Source: Kondoa malvinella (Eukaryota; Basidiomycota; Agaricostilbomycetes; Agaricostilbales; Kondoaceae). Taken from it: 64,000 nt of DNA. The translations under genes were made by a program, and so were the position numbers. The stretch's first letter is position 1; the number at the start of each line of letters is the position of its first letter. The stretch is from contig BCIM01000012.1 of NCBI GenBank assembly GCA_039545315.1, forward strand, positions 184,811-248,810. Direction: 5' to 3'. Below, piece by piece: positions 55,451 through 64,000 of this stretch. The notes under the pieces were generated by a model. It ran no database searches, was not told the DNA's origin, and saw only the letters and a program-made list of their open reading frames with translations.

Positions 55451-55930
55451 ATGCTCTGCATGCTGTGTTGCTTGTTGGGTCTGGCACTGCTCGAGAAGGC
55501 GGAATCTGGCTGTTCATTACGAAGCTTCATTCTCTGTAATGCTTCTACTCCTGTGCTGCTTTTCTTCATTCCGCATCTTGCCATGGAGTATCCCTATTTG
55601 TCGGGCACATGGCCTGCCATATCTCTGTCTGCATTTTTGGTACTCCTCCGGTTGAGCATAGTTGCGAGGCGACACGACCGTATCGTACTCCAGTCTGACG
55701 ATACCACACCGCTTGCAAGAGCCGAGCGTCTGATCTTGAATCACCAGAAAGCGCAAGAATTCAGCACGGGAAGACAAGATTGGGCACAAATAGCGCGACT
55801 ATGCAAGATGGCGGCAGTCTTCGATGCCTTGAGCTTCCTCTTATTTATGGCTACTGGCATGGTCGCGTGCAAGAGTTTGGTTCGCCCGCCCGCTTGCTGC
55901 AGAACGAAGACTCGGCCTTCTACAAGCTAG
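55451..55930 (+). CDS. Predicted multi-pass membrane protein, 159 residues
   Basis: The frame from ATG at 55451 has an N-terminal Cys-rich hydrophobic stretch (MLCMLCCLLGLALLE), a second (TPVLLFFIPHLAMEY), a third (AISLSAFLVLLRLSIV) with a basic stop, a charged loop (RAERLILNHQKAQEFSTGRQ) and a fourth (DALSFLLFMATGMVAC). This four-helix pattern with a charged loop looks like a real membrane protein rather than chance. There is no family I recognise, no introns, and the end lies about 100 bp from the LYS4 stop, convergent. Confidence 0.5.
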   Translation: MLCMLCCLLGLALLEKAESGCSLRSFILCNASTPVLLFFIPHLAMEYPYLSGTWPAISLSAFLVLLRLSIVARRHDRIVLQSDDTTPLARAERLILNHQKAQEFSTGRQDWAQIARLCKMAAVFDALSFLLFMATGMVACKSLVRPPACCRTKTRPSTS

Positions 55931-56030
55931 CTTAGGCTAGCGAAGAATTGGAAGGGATCAAGCGATTGGCTGGTATGTAAAAGTGCTCGAACAGTAGAGT
56001 CCAACAAATGTACATTGAGAACTGTGCTCT

Positions 56031-58264
56031 TTAGATTCTAGCTTTGACCCACTCTTCTAGACTGCCTGCCAACCAAACTTCTTGTACTGACTTGCCAATG
56101 CTACCGACCTTGTACTTCTTCTGCCCAGTCACAGTATCAACACTCAGCTCTCCACTCGCAGTATCAAGCTGTACGTCCCACTTGGTCTGCACAGTTAATT
56201 CACCCTCTTTCCCACCTGCACCGCGAGCATTGCTTTTTGCGAATTCTTCAGTCAGGTCGGCAATGAGTTCAGGCGATTCAACACAGATCAGACCGTTGTT
56301 GATGGCATTTCGCTTGAAGATGTCTCCGAAAGAACCAGCGAGGACCATGGGCACACCAGCATTCCGTAGAGCGGTAGCAGCTTGTTCTCTTGATGAGCCG
56401 GTACCAAAGTTGTAACCTGATGCGAGCAGGATACCAGCACCATTTCTTGAAGTGAAAGCATGCGAGGAAGAGCTTGAAGAGGTCGAAGGTCGAAGGGAAG
56501 AAACAAGAGAAGAGAAGGCAGGGTCGTAGTTCTCCATGACGACTTCAGCTTGACGAGTAGGAGTGATGTCGTCTTGGTAAGTGTATTTACCTGGATATAG
56601 CGCATCGGTGTTCAGATTATCTTGAGGTGCAAACAGTATCGTGCCAGAAAAGGTTTCGGGAAAAGAAGGCAGGACAGCTTCTCCGGAGATCTCTTCCGCT
56701 TGCGCACTAGCAGGGAGCGCATTGACCTGAATTGAGGTGGTCGGTATCCTGGTGCCCATCTCTTCTCCTGGACCGATAATCTTTCCAGCCAAAGCACTCG
56801 CCGCGACAACTGCCGGACTGGCCAAATACGCCTGCGCATTTGGACTACCCATCCTTCCCTTGTAATTCCGGTTAGTCGCACTGATCCCAACTTCGCCATC
56901 CTTCAACAGACCGGTTCCTAGTCCTATGCACGGTCCGCAACCAGCAGGAAGAACAGTCGCGCCTGCTCGAACGAGAGCTTGCCAATCTCCTGCAGCTTCA
57001 GACTCCTCTTGCACAACACTTGATGCTGCCGCTACGTAAAACTCGACATTCGGGTCTATTGTTTTCCCTCTGACGACGTCTGCTGCGGCTTTGAGGTCGG
57101 AAGCTCGAGAGTTTGTACATGAGACGAGGTAAGCTTTTTGTATGGGAATTTGTCGCGCTGCTAGATCAGGTAGAGGAGTAGCAATTTTGACGCTATTGGG
57201 TCCGGAGACATATGGTACGAGGGTTGAAAGGTCCAAGGTGAGGACTTTGGAGTAAAAGGCATCTTGATCGGCGGATAAAGGTGAGTCGATGAGCTTGTTC
57301 AAGCGCTGTTGGTTCAGTCGAGGATGTGTAGCTGCTCGAGAAGGAGAAGAGCCGATCTGGTAGGAACCTTGTTTGTCGAGTTTGGCTAGGAGTTGGTCAT
57401 ACCATTTGAGCAAGACCTCGTCGACTGCAAAGACGCCAGCTAAAGCTCCCCATTCGGTTGTCATGTTTGCTCTGTTGCCCTCATATGAGATTTGCCTAGG
57501 GTCAAAGACATTTGTACTCACATGGCAAGACGCTCGTCTATCGACAAAGACATTGCACCTTCTCCAGTGAATTCGATAGCGCAATTGAGGACTTCATCCT
57601 TGTTGAAGTTGCCGCATAAAGCCACAATAACATCCTTCCCAGTCACACCAGGCGCCAGACGACCCGTAAGCTCAACCTTGACAATCTTTGGCACTTGCCA
57701 CCACGTCCGGTCTGTAGCCCAAATAGACGCTGCATCTGTTCTGACCACTGGTGTACCAACGCATCCTACGCCGCCGTACATGTTGCTGTGCGAGTCGCTA
57801 GCCACGACGAGCGTATGAGGGAATGCATAACCTTCTTCAAGCATGACTTGATGACCAATACCACGACCAGCAGGGTAAAAGTCGACGTCTTGCTCATTGG
57901 CCCAAGCTTCTATCCGAGCGTATTTCGCTAAATTTTTCGCATCCTTGTTCTGAATGTCATGATCGAGCGTAAAGACGGCCTGTCGAGGGTCCTTGATTCT
58001 GCTAGCGCCGATAGACTTGAACTTGGATATCACGGGGCCGGTATTGTCGTGAGTCATGACATGCGCGGGTCGTATGGTGACGAAATCGCCCGCTCGAACC
58101 TTGTTTGAGGCTGGAAAGTCTACTGCGTGCTTCTGTACAACCTTTTCGACATAGGTCTGCGCTCGGGGATTGAAAGGAGACGCTGGCGAAGCTGTATGCG
58201 AAGCATAGGATCGCTTGGGGAAGCCACAAATGCAGCCTGGCAATTTTGTTCGAGCAGGTCTCAT
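56031..58264 (-). CDS. LYS4: Homoaconitase, mitochondrial (alpha-aminoadipate lysine pathway)
   Basis: Two exons, 58264-57522 and 57471-56031, give 727 residues. An Arg/Ser-rich presequence ([20 protein letters not shown]) suits mitochondrial import. Aconitase-family landmarks: [80 protein letters not shown], and the iron-sulfur ligands in SCTNSR and AGCGPCIGL. In the swivel domain: [20 protein letters not shown] and [16 protein letters not shown]. The acceptor at 57472 gives the family-typical [10 protein letters not shown] junction. Homoaconitase hydrates homoaconitate to homoisocitrate on the way to lysine, a pathway typical of fungi. The gene looks intact. Ser/Ala-rich inserts before the swivel domain lengthen it slightly. 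Confidence 0.95.
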
Positions 58265-59065
58265 GTCTTTACACCGCGATCAGGGTATCACTTCGCAGGT
58301 CAAGGTATGTCAGATCCTCTGGTATACCGGTCGGAGGAGCTGTGTTGTCTGAGTCGAAAGAAATTGGGCCACTCGCTGTTGTCGGAAAACGAGCAGTATT
58401 TCAGAACAGGACATGTCACTCAGTCAAGCTGTCTTATCCTATTCTTGCTTCTCTCCCTGCAGTCTCAGGCAGCCGCCAATTCACTCATTCACTTCTGCGC
58501 GCCTTGGGCTGCTGTGTCCGTCAATGTCGAACAAATGGCTATTTGCGTGCTGTCAAGCAATTGATCAATCAGTGCTGGCGCTTCTGTTACTATTGCGGCT
58601 AGTCCTGTTGCTACTGTCCTGCAAATTCTGCTTCGAAATTCCTATCATTGAAGCTCTGCTGGATCCATTTTCATGCGAACAAAGGATCAACCTTCGAGAC
58701 TTGCTTGGCCCTTTTGGCCCGTCTTCTTCGCCATGGACACTGCACGGACTGACTCCCGCTTGTCCCCTGGTCACAAATCATGGCGAGTAGACTGAACAGT
58801 TATCATAAGAGTTTGATATACCCTGCTATGGTTCTAGTACCTTTTACCTTACTCACTACAAAGACGAGTCAAGACTACCAGCTACGATCTTCTATCTGTG
58901 AACTTGAAGTTCGTGCCAACGTATACATTGTAACCAAATTTCCCTTTGTTCACCTCGGCAAATAACCATCAATTCTGGACGATGCCTTCTTCTTTCGCTC
59001 AAGAGCAATCTGCTTCTCTAGAATCATCTCGATCTCTTCGTACGCCCTAACTAATCCTGCTCAAG
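58265..59065. other. Intergenic stretch with a small hydrophobic frame
   Basis: Contains the LYS4 promoter side. A plus-strand frame at 58524-58790 (MSNKWLFACCQAIDQSVLAL, then a Leu-rich helix, RLVLLLLSCKF, and a polar end; 88 residues) could be a single-pass membrane peptide. Nothing supports it beyond hydrophobicity. Confidence 0.35.
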
Positions 59066-60434
59066 ATGCCGGCAGGTTACGTGTTCGTCGACGGACAATA
59101 CCGTCCAGCAGCGAACTATCCTCCTCTTCATCATCCATACGACCGCCCGCGTACAAGGGCTTATCAGACTGGCTACTATTATCAGCCTCGCAGGCCCCAT
59201 CTTCCAAACCCTCCCTCAGACTATCCTGCTAGTAATCGAAGAACACCGCCTCCAAGTCAGACAGACACAAGAGCACGAGCAGGGTCATCTCATAGTGGCC
59301 ATGTCCGCAACTTGGCAGCAGCGGAAGAGGAACAGATCCAGCTAGAGGCTGCGCGAGCTCGTTCCCGTAGATATCAAGAAGCGGGCTCGGCAATGACATC
59401 AAGAGGCACCTCGCGTCAGCATCAACAAGAACCGCACTATGCTGAGAGCCGTCTACCGGCAGGAAGCCTTCATCGAAGACCCATATCTGAGCAATTCCAC
59501 AAATATTTTGCTCAACACGCAAGAGATGCTCCAAGGAAGCTTGGGCAAGGCGATCAAGGAGCGGTCTACAGCTTCAGAGAGCCGCACGAGCAGTCCAAGG
59601 GAACAACGACATGCATCAAGGTGATCGAACAACTCGATGACCCTTACGGCCTCGAGTACAAACACATGCAATGGGCGCACGCTTTGTGCAGATCGCTAGG
59701 CGGACAGGCGAAAGTGCCCAATGCCATCGCTATAAAGCGGACAGCTGCTGAAGACGGTGACTTCTTGTTGATGCATATGGAGCGCATCCGCGATGCTCCT
59801 GTACGTCCAATCCGACAACTACGTTTGACCTCACTGACAGGACTCAAACAGTGTGTCAGAAAAGCTGTCAGACTAACACGTGGAGTGTGCTCGTTGAACC
59901 GAGACTCTGTGGAGCTCAATAAAAGATGCATGTTCTTGCGTAAGCTCATCACATCAGTATTCAACATACGCGAAACTACGCATGATGGCTACGAAGTGAT
60001 GTTGTGGCACCTGGACCCCAATCCTGAAAATATTCTCGTCCAAAATTCTCCGGAACACGGTCTGATCCCTGCCTTCATCGACTGGGGCTGGTCGGCAAAG
60101 ATCACAATGTACCATGGCACTATCGAAGCAATCGAGATGGCCTGCCCAGGAGGTAATCCTAGTGAAGACCCAAAGTATCAAGTTTTCGATCAATTGCAGT
60201 GTTTGGTCTGGAACCGCCTCACATTCATCATGTCAGTGTTGAAATTGCTGCAGCCTCATGACCTGCTCACCTTGTGGCAGAGTCGCTGTGGTGACGCCCC
60301 TGGAGGCAGAGAAGAATATGACTTTCATCGATCCCGATCACCGCTTGGCAAAAATGGAGACCGAAATCAGAGGGGCTCAACGGAAAGGACGTATGGATAT
60401 CCGTCCTTTGTACACCGACAAGACCAAGGGCTAA
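59066..60434 (+). CDS. Kinase-like protein 1 with disordered N-terminus
   Basis: Exons 59066-60231 and 60281-60434 (intron 49 bp) code for about 439 residues. The first 150 are Tyr/Pro/Arg/Gln-rich and disordered. A kinase-fold region follows: a Gly loop (KLGQGDQGAVYSF), a Lys strand (TTCIKVIEQ), then a catalytic-loop-like LWHLDPNPENILVQNS and a metal-binding-like FIDWGWSAKI. The conserved H-R-D is H-L-D with the Asp kept, and D-F-G is D-W-G. C-terminal to this, ACPGGNPSEDPKYQVFDQ and a charged tail match kinase-like protein 2 at 61.6 kb. The splice at 60231 restores the shared end (DHRLAKMETEIRGAQRKGRM). The target is unknown; it may resemble fungal-specific or small-molecule kinases. Confidence 0.7.
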
Positions 60435-61639
60435 GAATAATCGCAAGCATAACTGTGCGTGGAATATCTGATATGTAGACTCATACTTGACCTCTTCAGC
60501 ATATCCTCGCGGTAGACTTTTCAAAGAGTGCCAAAGGAACGAGGTAGTCGCCCGGGCAGAAAGATCAATGTACAGATTGGTATTGAATGCCCTTGCCGTC
60601 AACGGGTCTTCTTGAGCATGACATGCCAGCGACAGATTCAATTATGCAGGAAGGACGCAACAAGCGGAAGAACAAACAGCAAGACCTCTAGATAGCATAG
60701 GACAGCGGAAGATTTGAGAGAAAAGCACAGTGGATTGCCTCGACGGGCATGAATCGCTCGAGGGCCAGAGACGCCGATAGTGAGACACGACAGGCGAGCA
60801 ATGCGTCTGTACGCTCTCATTAGAAGCAGTCTCCACTGTTGAAAATCTTCGAGCGAATCGCTTATCTTTCTGTTTCATTCATTCGAGGCTGTAGTATCAC
60901 GATGGTCTCTGTGTTCAGCCGGTCACGCTTCCTTTCGTGCTGCGGAAAAGATTGGCCTGTCGCGAGACAAGACAAGGGTCTCATGTCTCGTTCAAGATGC
61001 AGAGCATGCGGCAATTTCGGATTTTCTGCTGCCAAAGCCTCGACTGTATGCTGGTCAAGTAGTGAAGCACATTCCCTGAAGTCTGCTTGCGCCGCGTTGG
61101 CAGTTTCTTCACCGCCTGTCGAATGACGAGCAAGCTGCCCCGGCCTTGAAGCTGCCTGAATACCATGTCTTCTGCCAGCAAAAACTACCAGAGAGCCTCT
61201 CACGCTGATCCGAAGACTGGTACAGCCCATGTATCCTCGACGAATCCGAATCCGATGATTGACGCTGGCTAGCTGAAATCCGCCTAAGCTAGGCTAGCAA
61301 TCGCTATTCTCTCAAGCAAGTTAATGCTACTGGTGCAAAAGCTCAGCCGATGTCTCCGTTTTCCCCTTTGAGGAGTCACAGATCGTCTTACACTGCTCGG
61401 ATGAGAGCTCGTCAGCTCGATCCTTGGAGCTGGTCCTCACTTGATCTGCTTTCGCAGCTCTACATTCACTGCCTGCGAAATAGTTAACCACAAGTCCAAC
61501 CAGTATAGGTTTCCCTTTGTTATCAAGACTGAGCTGCCTGCTTGCATTGTCGCTTCTTGACCTACTGTCATATTCTCGCGTGTCTTCTCTCTGCCTATTG
61601 CTCCTATTGCTTCCATTGCCTTTCCTTTCCGCTGCAAAT
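60435..61639. other. Stretch between two kinase-like genes with an unassigned minus-strand gene candidate
   Basis: Minus-strand segments look coding but were not joined: 61230-60862 (ANAAQADFRECASLLDQHTV, then EALAAENPKLPHALHLERDM) and, further along, WRLLLMRAYRRIARLSCLTI followed by a hydrophobic helix (CYLEVLLFVLPLVASFLHN). If real, this is an unknown protein with a C-terminal membrane helix, on the opposite strand between the paralogues. The last 120 bp are the CT-rich leader of the next gene. Confidence 0.4.
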
Positions 61640-63959
61640 ATGACCTACAATTATCAAAAGCATCCAGACTCTCAGCAAGGCCAGCCTCACGCTTACCCGT
61701 CTTCGACTCCGTACCAGCCGCCCCAGACTCAATATCATCCTCTTCAGTCGCCCTATCATCTTCAGTCGCCCTATCATCCCCAGTCACCGTATCATGCTTA
61801 TCAGCAACCGGCGCAGCAACAAGATCAAGCAGCGCCTCAATCGCCCTATTCCGGCCACAACGAGAAAGCTTATCGTGCCAATTCAGCTCAATACGGACCT
61901 TCTACCTCATCCTCTTCCGCCTTCCAATATGGGCATCTAGATCCAGTCCATGCTTCGCCCGCTGGATATCCGTCAGCACAGCCTCCATCGCAGACTACCT
62001 ACAACCTGAACTCTCAGACTGGCAGTTCTCAATATGCCTCGTATAATGCAGGCCACGTGCAGCAAGATGCCCATTCTGGTTTTGTAAGCCAGTATTCCTC
62101 ATCGACCTTAGGTCCGAATCATGCACCGCTTCACTACACTTCGGAAAGCCGTACTGCCAGCCCATACTCACACCAGTACCTGCATGGAATCGTAGAACCC
62201 AACATTGTTGAACAACCTCACTGGCCGCAAGCTGGTGCTGATCATTCAGTACACCACGACAATCCAGAACATGACGGGCAAAGCGAATACCACGCACAGC
62301 AATACTACTACCAGTCTTCGGATCACACCGGGTCTGCTTCTAACTCTCTAATCCAACAATTTGGTCACATGGCTCTCCACGAAGACGGACACGCGCATTT
62401 CGACCATACTGATTATGCGGATTGCAATGCAGCTTGCCCAGCGAACGAGTACTATCACCATCAGCATGGCGGAAATAATAGTACTCCAGGCGCGCCTTCA
62501 ACCTCGCATGCTGTCCCTGGTCCAGCCAACAGTCACCAGATGTACCCACAGACAGGTCATCAGTATCCGAGCACTATTCCTTTTTCTGCATATTCAGCTA
62601 CAGCGTATCAAACTCAGGTTGAGGATTTCAATCATGCACATCATCAAGCGTACGGGACATCTCAGGATTGGCACACTCTTCAAGGGCCACCACAACCTGT
62701 TGGCTCCGCAAATCATGCTGCGTACCATCAGTATCCCCAGTATGGACAACCTAGCACGGCTGCTAATGCACCTAGTCAAACTTATGCTCATCAGGGAAAC
62801 CATGCCAACCTGGGCAACACAGCGGCAGTATATCCTACCCAGCACAACGCTGATGCGCATCAGTCCTTCAACGAGGGCAAGGTGTCTACTCGTCATCAGG
62901 CTGCTGTCGATCCAAAGCATTTCAAGCAGACGCCAGAGGAGGCTAAAAGGGCTGCCGACATCGCCAAGACATTGAGGTATTTCACGCAGGTTAGCAAACA
63001 CTTTGGCAGCTACTTTCGCTTGCAGAACAAACGAGACTACCCTAAATTGATTGGCTCGGGTGCCAACGGTGCTGTATATCTGGTCTGCCCCTTCTTGAGA
63101 AAGCCTGAGTGCATCAAAGTCTCTTTTTACCTGAACGACCCGCATGGATTCGAATACGAACACGCTCGGTGGGCTTATTCGCTTTGCAAGACCGTTGGAG
63201 CTATCACACCGGAGTCGTACGAATTTGTCTGCCACGTACAGCCAATACCAGACCGTCCACTAGTCAATCTCTTTAAAATGGAACCCATTGATGACGCTAT
63301 CGTGGGTTGCGTTATTTCGAATGCGCAAGTCTCTACTGATACCAATGACAGACAATAAAAAAAGCAATTTCGGACCCGAAGCATACCTGCTCTTTGCACT
63401 CTACGGTTCCGATAAACACTCGCATTCAGTTTCTTACTCTGTTGATACACGCGCTTTTCGGGCTCAAGTGCAAAGACCAAGGTCTCGATCTTGAATTGTG
63501 GCATTTGGACCCAAATTGGACCAACATCCTCGTCGCGAACAGGTCAAATACGTTACAAGTTGTCATCCTTGACTGGGGAACTAGTGCAAAGGCACACTAC
63601 GACGGAGACAGGCTCGCTTCGTTCCAATTGGCCTGCCCGGGTGACCCTAGACTGGATCCACAATCGAAGTATGAGACTGTAGAAATGATACAAGACAAAA
63701 TGTTGTGGAAGATAAGAATGACCATGTGAGTCCTGTCCTAAGCGAAGATGGCACCAAATGCTTATTCAATGATGCTGGTAGTGGAAAAGTCCTCGGTCGC
63801 GAAGCAAGTGATGCAGAAATGCGGACCATCGATTCTGAGGATCATATAGCAAAGATGGAGCGAAATGTTCAGAAAGCGCTGAATAATGGAAAGGTTCATA
63901 AGCTTCGTCAGTACCATGACAAGGCTTGGGGACCTCGGGATTCTCGTTATACGAGGTGA
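61640..63959 (+). CDS. Kinase-like protein 2, paralogue of 1, with long Gln/Tyr/His-rich N-terminus
   Basis: Exons 61640-63301, 63352-63725 and 63809-63959 total 2187 nt (728 residues). The start at 61640 (MTYNYQKHPDSQQGQPHAYP) follows a CT-rich leader. About 430 residues are low-complexity, dominated by Gln, His, Tyr, Ser and Pro, with short repeats such as LQSPYHPQSPYHAYQQ; this is prion-like in composition. The kinase-fold region has KLIGSGANGAVYLV, ECIKVSFYLNDPHGFEYEHA, LWHLDPNWTNILVANR and VVILDWGTSAKAHY, then LACPGDPRLDPQSKYETVEM. Exon borders within the kinase part match those of copy 1 at the end. Tandem same-strand position and shared motifs indicate a local duplication, with divergence mainly in the N-terminus. 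Confidence 0.72.
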
Positions 63960-64000
63960 TCATGTCATGCAAATGTGCGGCAGCTGGAATGAAGAGCTGG

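Noticed and set aside
1..64000. Transposable element or viral insertion as the cause of the repeats
   Set aside because: I found no transposase, integrase, reverse transcriptase, terminal inverted repeats or long terminal repeats; the repeats are exon-level gene duplications.

Overview
Eukaryotic, fungal DNA. Almost every gene is split by short introns, mostly 45-80 bp with a few apparently near 29 bp, and exons as small as 6 nt occur. The gene set (DUF1996 secreted protein, homoaconitase of the fungal lysine pathway, Prp40, prohibitin 2, RNase H2 subunit C, fungal-type bZIP factors) points to a filamentous or yeast-like fungus. The intron density and CT-rich leaders suggest a basidiomycete, but I cannot name the species. 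I saw no rRNA, tRNA, CRISPR array, transposase or reverse transcriptase.

Layout. The left arm (1-15.2 kb) and right arm (52.5-64 kb) are compact and housekeeping-like. The left arm holds a 5'-truncated gene, a 23-exon DUF1996 gene, PRP40, an F-box protein, a YCII-domain protein, PHB2, a small unknown gene, a membrane protein, RNH2C, an apparently shortened RNA polymerase III C34 gene and a conserved unknown gene. The right arm holds an acyl-CoA synthetase/4-coumarate-CoA ligase-like gene, small membrane ORFs, LYS4, and two paralogous kinase-like proteins with long disordered N-termini.

The block in between (about 15.3-52 kb) is different. It is built from repeated, diverged lineage-specific genes and broken enzyme genes. 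Family A (at least six copies plus an orphan first exon) is a small type I membrane protein: signal peptide, short Cys-containing ectodomain, one transmembrane helix, and a cytoplasmic tail with PPxY/LPxY motifs. Family B (at least seven copies) is defined by a conserved exon of exactly 41 nt, coding a V-I-R-x-x-[IV]-N motif, and a last exon starting A-E-x-L-R and containing T-I-D-x-F. Two full bZIP paralogues and an isolated bZIP first exon lie in the block, with three broken copies of one zinc alcohol dehydrogenase and a frameshifted flavohemoglobin. The mixture suggests a region expanded by segmental duplication, then decaying and diversifying, possibly subtelomeric or linked to host or niche interaction; that role is inference.

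How it might fit together: the A-family PY motifs are the kind bound by WW domains of Nedd4/Rsp5 ubiquitin ligases, so these proteins could be membrane adaptors for ubiquitin-dependent trafficking. Family B has predicted N-terminal hydrophobic segments and could be a partner surface family. No function is established for either from sequence alone. Exon coordinates come from hand splicing: each model keeps the reading frame and GT-AG ends unless stated. 5' ends are less certain than 3' ends.
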